Below, in pieces: positions 21,894 to 32,449 of a stretch of 40,994 nt of DNA. Source of the stretch: an uncultured Acidobacteriia bacterium (GTDB lineage: Bacteria > Acidobacteriota > Terriglobia > Bryobacterales > Bryobacteraceae). The notes under the pieces are model-generated. The model ran no database searches and was not told the DNA's origin. It saw only the letters and a program-made list of their open reading frames with translations. Numbering within the stretch: the first letter of the stretch is position 1; each line of letters starts with the position of its first letter. The stretch spans positions 1 to 40,994 of the forward strand of contig CAIRSA010000345.1 of assembly GCA_903881085.1 (NCBI GenBank), read 5' to 3'. The position numbers and the translations under genes are program-made.

Positions 21894-23408
21894 ATGCTGA
21901 ATCGCCGGCAATTTCTGGCTGTCTCCGCGCTCGCTGCTCCTCTGGCGGCGGCTGAACAGAAGCCCAACATCGTCTACTTTCTGGCCGATGATTTCGGCTT
22001 CGGCGATGCGGGCTTTCAAAATCCGAAGAGCAAGATCCCCACGCCGAACCTCGACCGGTTGGCCAGCCAGGGCGTGCACTTCACTGATGCGCACGACCCC
22101 ACCGCAGTCTGTACGCCGACTCGCTACGGCATCCTTACCGGCCGCTATTGCTGGCGCTCGAGCCTGAAGAAAGGCGTGCTGGTGCAGTGGGACAATGCGC
22201 TCATCGAAAAGGGCCGCCTCACTGTTCCCGCCATGTTGAAGCAGCACGGCTACACAACCGCCGCGTTTGGCAAGTGGCACCTGGGCTTTGCGTGGCCAAC
22301 GCTGGATGGCCAGCCGCCGAAGTTCGTGCAGGGCAAAACGAACGTCGATTTCGATAAGCCCGTCGGCGAAGGCCCTATCAAGCGCGGCTTCGATTATTAC
22401 TTCGGAATGGACCTGCCCAACTATCCGCCTTACGCGTATATTGAGAACGATCGCGTGCAGGGCAAGCCCACGGCGGTCTTCGCCGGCGGCAACATGCAGC
22501 AGGGTCCGAACCCTGTGTTCGGACCCATCGATAGCCGCCCTGGGCCGATGATTCCTGGCTGGAAGCAGGAAGATGTGCTGCCTGAAATTACGCGGCGCAG
22601 CGTGAAGTACATAGAAGAGCGTGGCGCAAAGCCGAAGGAGCCGTTCTTCTTGTACTTCGCGTCAACCGGGCCGCACACGCCTGTTGTGCCGGCGAAAGAG
22701 TTTCAAGGCAAGACGCAGGTCGGCCCGTATGGCGATTGGGTCCATCAGGTGGATTACTCGCTCGGCCAATTGCTTGATGCGCTCGACCGCGCCAAGCTCA
22801 CCAGCAACACGCTGGTCATTTTTACCAGCGACAACGGGCCGGAGATCCACGCTTATGAACGCGTTCAAAAATTCGGCCACTACTCGATGGGTGAACTGCG
22901 CGGCGTGAAGCGCGATGCGTGGGAAGGCGGGCATCGCGTGCCGTGGGTGGCGCGCTGGCCCGGCAAGATCAAGCCCGGTTCATCGAGCGATGAAGTGATC
23001 TGCCAAACCGATCTGATGGCTACGCTGGCCGGCATGCTCGGCCACAAACTGCCGAACGATGCCGCTGAAGATAGCTACAACATCCTGCCTGCGATTCTCG
23101 GCAAGAAATCGAAGAAGCCGATCCGCGAAGCGACCGTGCACCACAGCGCGAATGGCAATTTTGCGATTCGCCAGGGCCAGTGGGTCTTCATTGACGCGAA
23201 GACCGGCGACAACAACAAAGAGCCGGAGTGGTTCAAGAAGGAACGCAACTACTCTGCGCACGAACAACCCGGCGAGCTATATGACCTGAGCGCCGATTCG
23301 CAGGAGCGCAAGAACCTATACGCGGAAAAACCCGAAGTCGTAAGCCGCATGAAAGCGCTGCTGGAAAAGTACAAGAGCGAAGGCCGCAGCGTGCCGCGCC
23401 GCGGTTAG
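21894..23408 (+). CDS. Exported sulfatase (arylsulfatase family)
   Basis: A 504-residue sulfatase. The N-terminus MLNRRQFLAVSALAAPLAAA is a Tat-type signal with twin arginines. Metal-binding Asp32-Asp33 lie in YFLADDFGFGD. The formylglycine-forming motif is Cys73-Thr-Pro-Thr-Arg77 followed by YGILTGRY, the standard C-x-P-x-R signature. FGKWHLGF and FTSDNGPE are further active-site segments. The protein needs a formylglycine-generating enzyme, not encoded here. It probably removes sulfate from a sugar or aryl ester outside the cytoplasm. It follows the amidohydrolase by 3 nt and its stop overlaps that of the convergent TPR gene by 4 nt. Confidence 0.95.
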   Translation: MLNRRQFLAVSALAAPLAAAEQKPNIVYFLADDFGFGDAGFQNPKSKIPTPNLDRLASQGVHFTDAHDPTAVCTPTRYGILTGRYCWRSSLKKGVLVQWDNALIEKGRLTVPAMLKQHGYTTAAFGKWHLGFAWPTLDGQPPKFVQGKTNVDFDKPVGEGPIKRGFDYYFGMDLPNYPPYAYIENDRVQGKPTAVFAGGNMQQGPNPVFGPIDSRPGPMIPGWKQEDVLPEITRRSVKYIEERGAKPKEPFFLYFASTGPHTPVVPAKEFQGKTQVGPYGDWVHQVDYSLGQLLDALDRAKLTSNTLVIFTSDNGPEIHAYERVQKFGHYSMGELRGVKRDAWEGGHRVPWVARWPGKIKPGSSSDEVICQTDLMATLAGMLGHKLPNDAAEDSYNILPAILGKKSKKPIREATVHHSANGNFAIRQGQWVFIDAKTGDNNKEPEWFKKERNYSAHEQPGELYDLSADSQERKNLYAEKPEVVSRMKALLEKYKSEGRSVPRRG

Positions 23409-25294
23409 TGGCCGATTTTTGCCAGCAGTTCTTTGCACCCGGGATCGGCGCGCAGCCCGTCGAATAACGGCGAGTTACTCATCCAGATGAGCAGGCCGCT
23501 ATGCGCGTCCACTGCCTTCTTTAGCGAGCCGCGAGCGGCCTCGTGGTTTCCCAGCGAATCGTAAACCAGCGCGAAAAGGTAATCGGGCACGTAGCTCTTT
23601 TTCGACAAATCCACAAGCGCCGCCAACTCGCGGCGTGCTCCCGCAGCATTTCCCGAAAGAGCTTCAGCCTGGGCCAGCATCCCTACGACCAGTGGCACTT
23701 CCGGCATCTTTGCTCGAATGGCTCGATAGTGTTTCATCGCCGTTGGCCAGTCACCTTTGCCACGGTAAACGCCTCCGAGCATGATGTCAAGAAACATGTA
23801 TTCCGGGTCCAGTTCCTGCACACGCCTTGCAAACGCCGCCGCTTCGTCATTGCGGTGCATCTTCCACATAATCATTCCCGCGTCGGTAGTGTACATCCGC
23901 GAAAGAGGATCCATCGCCAAGGCCCGCCGCATCTCCGCCAGCGCCTCTTCCATCTTGCCCTGGCTCTCCAGGAAGTGCGCATACCAATGGATGCCATAGG
24001 CAAAACTCGGCCGCAGCTCAATGGCCCGCTTGAACTCCTTTTCCGCACGGGCCTGATCCCACTCCAATTCATGCGCGACCAAGCCGCGGGCGGTGTGCGC
24101 ATCGGCCAGATTCGGAGCGAGTTCCAGCGCCTTGTCAGCCGCATTGCGTGCCATGGTTAGTATCTGCGAGGTCGGCATGTAATCCATGTCAATAAGGTAC
24201 GAATAGGCGTCGGCCAGCCCGCTATACGATTCCGCTGATCGTGGATCCAACTCAATCGCCTTTTGAAAATAGCCCATGGCCTTTTCAATGGATGCCGGCT
24301 CAAATTTGTTAAGTTGATACCGCCCCACCAGATACAGATCGTGCGCTTCCAGGTTGGCGATCTTCAGTTCTGAGGCCGTCCGCACTCCGCCCAGGCTTTT
24401 GCTGAATGACGACACGATCTGCTGCGAGATTTCCTGCTGCATGGCGAGCACATCCTCTGTATTGCGGTCGAACGATTTCGCCCAGATGTGATAGCCATCG
24501 GAAGCGCGGATCAGTTGCACGGTGACGCGCATCGTTGTGCCGCTGCGGCGGACGCTGCCTTCGATGATTGCGCCGGCGTTTAGCTGATGTCCGATCTCGC
24601 GAATGTCGGTATTCTTGCCCTTGAAGGCAAAGGTCGACGTGCGAGCAACCACGCGCAGCCCGCTGGCCGAAGCGAGCGAACTGATCAGCTCTTCCGTGAA
24701 GCCGTCGCAGAAGAACTCCTGATCTTTGGCCGCGCTCATGTCGCTGAACGGCAGCACCGCGATGGAGTCGATCCTCGCGTTTTCAGCCGATGGCCGGTAC
24801 ATCCACAGCAGCACGAGTGCCAGGAGTACCACGGCGGCAACTGCGGTGGGCAGCCATCGCCTTCGCTGCTGGACGACGGGTGCCTCGACGGCCGGTTCTG
24901 CCTCGGCGTCGGTTTCGATTGAGGTGACAACCGGGACATACCCAGGCCTCGGGATGTCGATCCGCAGCACCTCGGCCGCGCCCTCTCCGTCGTAATACTC
25001 TTTCAACTTTTTTCGCAGCCGCCGCGCTTCCACGCGAACGATGGTGTCGGCCTTCGGGTCGAAGGATTCGGGCCGGTCGAAGACCTCGATGCCCAGCAGG
25101 TACTCCTTGAGCTGGTCCGCCTCGCCGGAGAGGTGTTTTTCGACCACGAAGCGCAGGAACCGTACCATGCGATCGGAATTGCGGAACCCCGTACTGGCTG
25201 CAATGCGTTCGCAGGCAGCGCGCAAAGCCTCGCCACCCGGTTCCGGAACGTTCTTTGTTTCCAGCGTTTTCACAGTGAGATCACCGCAACTCAC
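23405..25294 (-). CDS. Winged-helix, membrane, TPR-repeat regulatory protein
   Basis: A 629-residue protein. The N-terminal region (about 20-125) is a domain frequent in Acidobacteria and rhizobia (FLRFVVEKHLSG, LKEYLLGIEVFDRPESFDPK, VRVEARRLRKKLKEYY), thought to bind DNA like a winged helix. One transmembrane helix follows (about 147-166). The next part (175-320) matches FlgO/adenylate-cyclase-associated domains (IAVLPFSDMSAAKDQEFFCDGFTEEL). From about 330 to 610 come several TPR units (EKAMGYFQKAIELDPRSAESYSGLADAY and similar). Such proteins may be one-component membrane regulators. The start is a GTG at 25294; a GTG seven codons later is an alternative. The target is unknown. Confidence 0.85.
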   Translation of the reverse strand: MSCGDLTVKTLETKNVPEPGGEALRAACERIAASTGFRNSDRMVRFLRFVVEKHLSGEADQLKEYLLGIEVFDRPESFDPKADTIVRVEARRLRKKLKEYYDGEGAAEVLRIDIPRPGYVPVVTSIETDAEAEPAVEAPVVQQRRRWLPTAVAAVVLLALVLLWMYRPSAENARIDSIAVLPFSDMSAAKDQEFFCDGFTEELISSLASASGLRVVARTSTFAFKGKNTDIREIGHQLNAGAIIEGSVRRSGTTMRVTVQLIRASDGYHIWAKSFDRNTEDVLAMQQEISQQIVSSFSKSLGGVRTASELKIANLEAHDLYLVGRYQLNKFEPASIEKAMGYFQKAIELDPRSAESYSGLADAYSYLIDMDYMPTSQILTMARNAADKALELAPNLADAHTARGLVAHELEWDQARAEKEFKRAIELRPSFAYGIHWYAHFLESQGKMEEALAEMRRALAMDPLSRMYTTDAGMIMWKMHRNDEAAAFARRVQELDPEYMFLDIMLGGVYRGKGDWPTAMKHYRAIRAKMPEVPLVVGMLAQAEALSGNAAGARRELAALVDLSKKSYVPDYLFALVYDSLGNHEAARGSLKKAVDAHSGLLIWMSNSPLFDGLRADPGCKELLAKIGH

Positions 25295-25379
25295 TCCATC
25301 TTAGCGCAGGACATGCCGCATTCTGAATCCGGACGGCGCACTTAGCCGCCGCCAAATATTCTTTGAGGAGACTAACGAG

Positions 25380-25838
25380 ATGAAAAACATGTTTTTGAGT
25401 TTGATGGCAACACTGGCGCTGATGACCATCGCCGCCCCGGCCGGTTCGGCTCAGAGCTTCAACCCACAGGATGCGATCGGCACCTGGACCTTCTATGTGA
25501 AGATCGCCGGCGCGCCCCCGTGCCAGTGCATCCAACTGGCCCGGTTCCGTGCTGACGGAACGGCGGATGGTCCGGCGAACGACCACTTCTCCGGCGCGAT
25601 GCTGGGCGAATGGAAGAAGACTGGCTTCCGCGAAGCGACCTTCACGTTTTTGCAGAACAACATCGATAAGGACGGCAACGCGGCGGGGCTGTATGTCATC
25701 AAGGGTGTGATGACACTTTCCGATGACGGCACCAAGAGTACCGGGACTTCGAAGTTTCAGGCTCTTGATTCCAGCGGAGCGGTCACGTTCACCGGGACGG
25801 CGACGTTCACCGCGACCAAGCTGGTGGTTGGGCAGTAG
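25380..25838 (+). CDS. Small exported protein, unknown function
   Basis: A 152-residue protein with a signal peptide (MKNMFLSLMATLALMTIAAPAGSA). The mature part begins QSFNPQDAIGTWTFYVKI and is strand-rich with Thr/Gly-rich ends, suggesting a small beta-barrel of lipocalin-like type. A CQC motif is present near residue 43. A GAGGAG ribosome binding site lies about 10 nt before the ATG. The gene is divergent from the TPR protein gene (85 nt between starts) and 10 nt ahead of another small exported protein, so the two likely form an operon. I do not recognise the family. Confidence 0.75.
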   Translation: MKNMFLSLMATLALMTIAAPAGSAQSFNPQDAIGTWTFYVKIAGAPPCQCIQLARFRADGTADGPANDHFSGAMLGEWKKTGFREATFTFLQNNIDKDGNAAGLYVIKGVMTLSDDGTKSTGTSKFQALDSSGAVTFTGTATFTATKLVVGQ

Positions 25839-25848
25839 GGGTAAAACG

Positions 25849-26286
25849 ATGCTCAAAAATACATGCAAAATCGCGTTGGCGATATTTTCGGTTGCGATAA
25901 CCAGCCAGGCACAAGACCCGGCCCCGTCCGCCGGGTGCAGCCTGGCCACCATCAAGGGCAATTACGGCCTCACTCTCACCGGCAAAGCAACCGGCTACGG
26001 ATCGGTATCGGGTGTTGGGACGGTGACGCTTGATGGGGCCGGGAAGTATACCGGGTCCACCAGCGGCGTGGTCTCCGCTGGCGGGCTGAGCACCGTGTAC
26101 TCAACACCGGTCAATGGCACCTATACGCTGGAGAGCAATTGCAGCGGCAAGGTCGTGGTGAATTTCGTGAACCTGGCTCTTTCGGTGGAAGGCGTCACCA
26201 TCTTCACCAACGGCGGCAATAACGGCAGCTTCATCGTCACCTCGCCCACGTCGGCGCAATTGAGCGGCGCGGCGCAACGGCAGTAG
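25849..26286 (+). CDS. Second small exported protein, unknown function
   Basis: A 145-residue protein starting MLKNTCKIALAIFSVAITSQAQ, a clear signal peptide. The mature part has one Cys near the N-terminus (SAGCSLATIKGNYGLTLTG) and another in LESNCSGKVVVNF, perhaps a disulfide, and is composed of Gly/Thr/Val-rich strands. The pattern CSLATIKGNYG...GVGTVTLDGAGKYTG...NGTYTL is common in predicted acidobacterial exported proteins. The frame is open further upstream but only as a shadow of the preceding gene. It begins 10 nt after that gene. Confidence 0.75.
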   Translation: MLKNTCKIALAIFSVAITSQAQDPAPSAGCSLATIKGNYGLTLTGKATGYGSVSGVGTVTLDGAGKYTGSTSGVVSAGGLSTVYSTPVNGTYTLESNCSGKVVVNFVNLALSVEGVTIFTNGGNNGSFIVTSPTSAQLSGAAQRQ

Positions 26287-26312
26287 CGGGAAGCGCGGGG
26301 TGCCCTCGGAGG

Positions 26313-27218
26313 CTAACACTCCCGGACTTCGGCAAATCGGCGGCGCACGGCGTGGCGGAACTTCACGTCGGGGTAGCCGAAGACGATGGCGAGTCCGGGT
26401 TGGCAGTTCTTTGGGACTTTGTACTTTGTCCGCAGGCGAGGATCGTTCTTCATGCAGGGGCCGGGGAGTCCGATCATGCAGGAGCCGAGGCCGAGCGACT
26501 CGGCAGCAAGCATGCCGTAAGTCGCGGCGATGATGGGGTCGGCCGGATCGGCATAGGCCGAGCCGTAGAAATAGAGCGCCAGCGGAGCGTCATAGAAGAG
26601 CATGTCAACGCCGCGCTCGTGCTCTTCGAGATAAGTATCTACCAGAGGCCCGACGAATTCCTCGAACGATTCGTAACCTTCCTTGCCGATCAATGGACGC
26701 ATGAGGAGCAGGCCTGGCATAGTGAACATCCAGCGCATGCGGCGCATGGAGTCGAGCAGGTCGGCGGCGAACTGCTCGACCTTTTCACGGGTGCGGAAGA
26801 CCAGCACGGACACGTCCGATGGCGGCACACCCATGGGCGCCGTGGATGCGGCGTCGATGATTTGTCCAATGACTTCCGGAGGCACTTCACGCGGCCGGAA
26901 GCGGCGGATACTGCGGCGCGCTTGGAACAGCTTCAGCAGGCTCTGAAAATCGGCACGCTCTTCGCGGCTGGGTATGGGGAAGGAATCCGCAGTGTGGAAG
27001 TCGCGGCCCTCAACGCGGATTGCGTCCTCCGGACAGGCGGCAACGCACTGGCCGCAGCCGATGCAGCCCCATAGGCGGCTCTGGTCGACAATCAATTCTC
27101 CGGCCCGCATCGACAGTGTCATGTTGCAGACCTTGGTGCAAATCCCGCAGTTGTTGCACCGGCTGCGATCGATCACAACTTCAGCCGGTGCGTAGGCGCG
27201 ACTGGTGCGTAACGCCAT
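26313..27218 (-). CDS. Ferredoxin-nitroreductase fusion protein
   Basis: A 301-residue protein. The N-terminal 65 residues bind two [4Fe-4S] clusters: Cys21/24/27/31 (CNNCGICTKVC) and Cys52/55/58/62 (CIGCGQCVAACP). The rest is an FMN-dependent nitroreductase-family domain beginning FQARRSIRRFRPREVPPEVI, with STAPMGVPPSD and ATYGMLAAESLGLGSCMIG as flavin-binding segments. An insertion of about 60 residues (MRRMRWMFTMPGLLLMRPLIGKE) is hydrophobic and may touch the membrane. The start ATG 27218 is preferred over a TTG at 27224 because an AGAGG ribosome binding site lies 8 nt before it. It follows the phosphodiesterase gene by 12 nt. The substrate is unknown. Confidence 0.9.
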   Translation of the reverse strand: MALRTSRAYAPAEVVIDRSRCNNCGICTKVCNMTLSMRAGELIVDQSRLWGCIGCGQCVAACPEDAIRVEGRDFHTADSFPIPSREERADFQSLLKLFQARRSIRRFRPREVPPEVIGQIIDAASTAPMGVPPSDVSVLVFRTREKVEQFAADLLDSMRRMRWMFTMPGLLLMRPLIGKEGYESFEEFVGPLVDTYLEEHERGVDMLFYDAPLALYFYGSAYADPADPIIAATYGMLAAESLGLGSCMIGLPGPCMKNDPRLRTKYKVPKNCQPGLAIVFGYPDVKFRHAVRRRFAEVREC

Positions 27219-27230
27219 ATTCAATACCTC

Positions 27231-27962
27231 TTAATCTTGTTTATACCCCTTCTTCTTCAAATAGTCCACCAGCTCGCCGGGGTGATCGGTTTGGATGCCG
27301 GCGGCCCCGCGGTCGATTGCATCCTGCCAGAGTCGCGGCGTATCGGCGACGCCGAGGCGATCGACGTAGATTTCCGCGCCTGCATCGCGCACGAGTTTGA
27401 TTACGTCAGGTTGAAAGTCGCGGGCGTCGAAGGCGATCACTTTGGGGTGCAGATCTTCGATGAGGCGGCGGGCGGTCTCGGCGTTGTTGGCCTCGGGCAT
27501 TACTTTCAGTTTAGGGTTGAGGGTTTGTATTTCTTTGAGTAGTCTTGGGGAGCCGTAGATGACGACGGCGGCATCCATGCTTCGCTTGGCGATGGCGTCC
27601 ACCAGTTGTTTTGCCGCGACCTGCTTGCAGTCGACGTAGATGCCGATCTTGCCGTGGGCGAGTTCGAGGGCTTCATCGAAGGTGGGAATCTTCGCGCCGC
27701 CGCCCGCATCGAGCTTGCGCAGTTCTTCGAACGTCATCTCCGCCACTTTGCCTTTGCCGTTGGTGCGGCGGTCGACGGTGGCGTCGTGACTGAGCACGAG
27801 CACGCCGTTGCTGGAGGTGCGGACATCCAATTCAAAGTAGTCCGCGCCAAGCGCGATGGCCTCGCGAAAGGCGGGCAGTGTGTTCTCAGGATTGCGAAGA
27901 TGTTCGCCGCGGTGGGCGATTACGGCGATGGATAAAGCGAGAGCGAAATGCGCGAAAGGCAT
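27231..27962 (-). CDS. Glycerophosphodiester phosphodiesterase family protein
   Basis: A 243-residue GDPD-type enzyme hydrolysing glycerophosphodiesters to glycerol-3-phosphate and alcohol. Signature residues are His17-Arg18-Gly in IAHRGEHLRNPENT (Glu26), Glu44/Asp46 in YFELDV, and His59-Asp60 in VLVLSHDATVDR. The N-terminal MPFAHFALALSIAVIA is a probable signal or anchor. ATG 27962 is chosen; an in-frame GTG at 27980 would leave only 2 nt to the divergent cytochrome gene. It probably forms an operon with the nitroreductase gene. Confidence 0.92.
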   Translation of the reverse strand: MPFAHFALALSIAVIAHRGEHLRNPENTLPAFREAIALGADYFELDVRTSSNGVLVLSHDATVDRRTNGKGKVAEMTFEELRKLDAGGGAKIPTFDEALELAHGKIGIYVDCKQVAAKQLVDAIAKRSMDAAVVIYGSPRLLKEIQTLNPKLKVMPEANNAETARRLIEDLHPKVIAFDARDFQPDVIKLVRDAGAEIYVDRLGVADTPRLWQDAIDRGAAGIQTDHPGELVDYLKKKGYKQD

Positions 27963-27967
27963 ATAAT
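27962..27967 (+). promoter_or_regulatory. -10 box of PSD1 cytochrome gene
   Basis: A perfect TATAAT lies 15 nt upstream of ATG 27983 and overlaps the first base of the divergent phosphodiesterase start codon. No ribosome binding site precedes ATG 27983. A very short 5' leader is implied. Confidence 0.5.
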
Positions 27968-27982
27968 CAATGTTGCTCACCC

Positions 27983-30900
27983 ATGTTTAAACTGCAACAC
28001 CTCTCCTTATTTGCCGGCGGCCTTGCGGCGCTGTTCGTGATGCGCGCGCAGTCGAAGCCGGACTTCGTGAAAGACGTCCAGCCGATCCTTGAAAAATCCT
28101 GTTACAGCTGCCACGGGCCGAAGGTGCAGTTGGGCGGATTGCGGCTGGATTCAAAGCCGCTGGCGGCGAAAGCGATTCATGCAGGCAAGGCCGCGGATAG
28201 CACTTTGTTCCTGCGCGTGACCGGCGCGGGCGAACAGGCGCGCATGCCGATGGGCGGCAAACCGCTCGCCGCCGAGCAGATCGCCACGCTCAAAGCATGG
28301 ATTGACGGCGGCGCCGAATGGCCCGATGGCGCGAGCGCGCAGGTGGCCGAGGTGAAGAAGCACTGGTCGTTTATCGCGCCGGTGAGGCCGCCGATGCCCA
28401 AGGTTTCGAGCGCGAAGTGGGCGGTGAATCCGATCGATCAATTCGTGCTGGCGCGGCTTGATAAAGAGAGCTTGAAGCCTTCGCCAGAAGCCGATCGCGT
28501 GACGCTGCTGCGGCGCTTGAGTCTCGATTTGACGGGCCTTCCTCCGACTATCGCCGAGGTGGATGCGTTCCTGAAAGACACGAGCCGCAATGCGTATGAG
28601 AAGCAAGTGGACCGGCTGTTGAAGTCATCGCATTATGGCGAACGCTGGGGCCGGCACTGGCTGGATGCGGCGCGCTATGCGGATTCCGACGGCTTTGAAA
28701 AAGACAAACAGCGGCAGGTTTGGTTCTATCGCGACTATGTGATCAATGCGCTGAATCGCGATCTGCCGTACAACCAGTTCATCATCGAGCAACTGGCCGG
28801 TGATCTGCTGCCGAATCCGACGCAGGATCAGATTGTGGCCACCGGCTTTCTGCGCAATTCGATGATCAACGAAGAAGGCGGCGTGGACCCGGAACAGTTC
28901 CGCATGGAATCGATGTTCGACCGCATGGATGCCATGGGCAAGAGCATGCTGGGTGTGACGATTCAATGCGCGCAGTGCCACAACCACAAGTACGATCCGC
29001 TGAAGCAGGAAGAGTATTACAAGCTGTTCGCATTTCTGAATAACACGCATGAATCGAATGCCGCGGTGTACACTCCGGCCGAACAGCAGAAGCGCGCGGA
29101 GATCTTCCGCCGCACGCGCGAGATTGAAGCGGAGCTGCAGCATCGGACTCCGGATTGGCGCGATCGGATGAAGACGTGGGAGACGGCCGCGAAGTCGAAT
29201 CAACCGGAGTGGACGGTGCTGCCGCTGGAGGTGGACGACATCTCGACGGGCGGACAGAAGTATCTGCCGATGGGCGATGGATCGGTACTGGCGCAGGGCT
29301 ATGCGCCGACCAAGCATCGGGCGAAGATCACGGTGAACACGAAGGTGCAGAACATCACGGCGTTCCGCCTTGAGCTGTTGAACGATCCGAATTTGCCGCT
29401 GGGCGGACCGGGACGTTCCGTGAAAGGCACAGGCGCGTTGACGGAGTTTGAAGTGGAAGCGCAGGCAGCCAATGCGCCGAAAGATGCCAAGCCCACCAAA
29501 GTGAAAATCGTGAAGGCGACGGCCGATGTCAATCTGCCGGAGACGCCGCTGGAAGCGATGTTCTACGACAAGACGAACAAGAAGCGTGTGACTGGGCCGA
29601 TTGATTTTGCGATCGATGGCAAGGATGAAACGGCGTGGGGAATCGATGCCGGTCCAGGCCAGCGCAATGTGCCGCGCAAGGCCGTGTTCAATGCGGAGAA
29701 GCCGATTTCGAATCCTGGTGGCACGGTGCTTACGTTCTATCTGAAGCAGAATGCGGGCGGCTGGAACAGTGACGACAACATGAATCACAATCTGGGCCGG
29801 ATGCGGCTTTCGATCACTACCGCGCCGGATGCGGTGGCCGATCCACTGCCGCAGAACGTGCGTGAGATTGTTAATGCTGGCGGCATGCGCACGGCGGCTC
29901 AGGATCAGGCGGTGTTCAGCTACTGGCGCACGACGGTATCGGAATGGAAGGACGCGAACGAGACCATCGCCGGGCTGTGGAAGCAGCATCCGGAGGGCTC
30001 GTCGCAGTTGACGTTATCTGCGCGCGATGCGATGCGGCCGACTCACATTTTGACTCGCGGCGATTTTCTGAAGCCGGCGGCCGAGGTGCAGCCGGGCGTG
30101 CCTTCGTTCTTGAATGAGATGCCCGCGGGTGCGCCGGCGAATCGATTGTCGCTGGCGAAGTGGATGGTGGACCGCAAGGCTCCGACCACGGCGCGCACCA
30201 TGGTTAATCGAATCTGGCAGGGGTATTTCGGTGTGGGGATTGTGGCCACGAGCGAGGATCTGGGCAAGCAGTGTGAACCGCCATCGCATCAGGAATTGCT
30301 GGACTGGCTGGCGGTGGAGTTTATGGATCGCGGGTGGAGTTTGAAGTCGCTGCACCGGCTGATTGTGACGTCGGCGACTTATCGCCAATCGTCGAAGGTA
30401 TCGGATGAGTTGTACGCGAATGACCCTTATAACAGGCTGTTGGCGCGTGGTCCGCGGTTCCGCGTGGAGGGTGAGATTGTTCGCGACATCGCGCTGGCGG
30501 CGAGCGGATTGTTGAATGACAAGGTGGGTGGGCCGAGTGTTTATCCGCCGGCACCGGAGTTTTTGTTCCAGCCTCCGGTGAGCTATGGGCCGAAGAACTG
30601 GCATGAAGAGAAGGGCGCGGACCGCTATCGACGGGCGCTCTATACATTTCGATACCGTTCCGTACCGTATCCCGTGCTGCAAAATTTCGATGCTCCGAAT
30701 GGGGACATCGCGTGTGTGCGGAGGTCGCGATCGAACACTCCGCTGCAGGCGCTGACCACGCTGAATGAGCCGCTGTTTATGGAGGCTGCGAAGGCGTTGG
30801 CTGAGCGAGCGATGAAAGAGGGCGGGGCAACGGACGGGGCGAAATTGACCTACGCGTTTCGACGCACGCTGGCGCGGAAGCCGACGGCCGAGGAGTCGGC

Positions 30901-31015
30901 GACGCTGCTTGGCTTCTTAGACAAACAGAAGCAGCGGCTGCCCGATACGACGGCTGCGTGGACTGCGCTGTCGCGCGTGCTGCTGAATCTGGACGAGACG
31001 ATCACCAAGGAATAA
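27983..31015 (+). CDS. PSD1 / DUF1549-DUF1553 cytochrome-like protein
   Basis: A 1010-residue exported protein with a signal peptide (residues 1-22). It has the planctomycete-type domain order: a cytochrome-c-like domain with heme motif CYSCH (40-44), DUF1549 (about 140-350, LSLDLTGLPPTIAEVDAFL and HYGERWGRHWLDAARYADSDG), which contains a second CxxCH in QCAQCHNHKYDP, a central beta domain, and DUF1553 (about 710-980, RLSLAKWMVDRKAPTTARTMVNRIWQ and LHRLIVTSATYRQSS). These proteins nearly always pair with a DUF1501 protein, as here with a 3-nt gap, and are thought to take part in extracellular polymer breakdown; the chemistry is not established. The start is 20 nt from the divergent phosphodiesterase start. 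Confidence 0.95.
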   Translation: MFKLQHLSLFAGGLAALFVMRAQSKPDFVKDVQPILEKSCYSCHGPKVQLGGLRLDSKPLAAKAIHAGKAADSTLFLRVTGAGEQARMPMGGKPLAAEQIATLKAWIDGGAEWPDGASAQVAEVKKHWSFIAPVRPPMPKVSSAKWAVNPIDQFVLARLDKESLKPSPEADRVTLLRRLSLDLTGLPPTIAEVDAFLKDTSRNAYEKQVDRLLKSSHYGERWGRHWLDAARYADSDGFEKDKQRQVWFYRDYVINALNRDLPYNQFIIEQLAGDLLPNPTQDQIVATGFLRNSMINEEGGVDPEQFRMESMFDRMDAMGKSMLGVTIQCAQCHNHKYDPLKQEEYYKLFAFLNNTHESNAAVYTPAEQQKRAEIFRRTREIEAELQHRTPDWRDRMKTWETAAKSNQPEWTVLPLEVDDISTGGQKYLPMGDGSVLAQGYAPTKHRAKITVNTKVQNITAFRLELLNDPNLPLGGPGRSVKGTGALTEFEVEAQAANAPKDAKPTKVKIVKATADVNLPETPLEAMFYDKTNKKRVTGPIDFAIDGKDETAWGIDAGPGQRNVPRKAVFNAEKPISNPGGTVLTFYLKQNAGGWNSDDNMNHNLGRMRLSITTAPDAVADPLPQNVREIVNAGGMRTAAQDQAVFSYWRTTVSEWKDANETIAGLWKQHPEGSSQLTLSARDAMRPTHILTRGDFLKPAAEVQPGVPSFLNEMPAGAPANRLSLAKWMVDRKAPTTARTMVNRIWQGYFGVGIVATSEDLGKQCEPPSHQELLDWLAVEFMDRGWSLKSLHRLIVTSATYRQSSKVSDELYANDPYNRLLARGPRFRVEGEIVRDIALAASGLLNDKVGGPSVYPPAPEFLFQPPVSYGPKNWHEEKGADRYRRALYTFRYRSVPYPVLQNFDAPNGDIACVRRSRSNTPLQALTTLNEPLFMEAAKALAERAMKEGGATDGAKLTYAFRRTLARKPTAEESATLLGFLDKQKQRLPDTTAAWTALSRVLLNLDETITKE

Positions 31016-31018
31016 CGT

Positions 31019-32404
<1,386 letters not shown>

Positions 32405-32423
32405 TTTAAAATACGGTCGCTGC

Positions 32424-32449
32424 GGCCCAGGGAGCATTGGCCCTGGGCC
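32424..32449 (+). terminator. Strong hairpin after DUF1501 gene
   Basis: GGCCCAGGG (32424-32432) and CCCTGGGCC (32441-32449) form a perfect 9-bp GC-rich stem with an 8-nt loop, 20 nt after the stop codon. There is no T-run after it, so intrinsic termination is uncertain. Confidence 0.45.

Noticed and set aside
20598..22280. 560-codon minus-strand frame
   Set aside because: It is antisense to the amidohydrolase and sulfatase genes, whose active-site motifs are intact; typical shadow frame of GC-rich coding DNA.
28625..29989. 454-codon minus-strand frame
   Set aside because: Antisense to the PSD1 cytochrome gene, with no recognisable domain.
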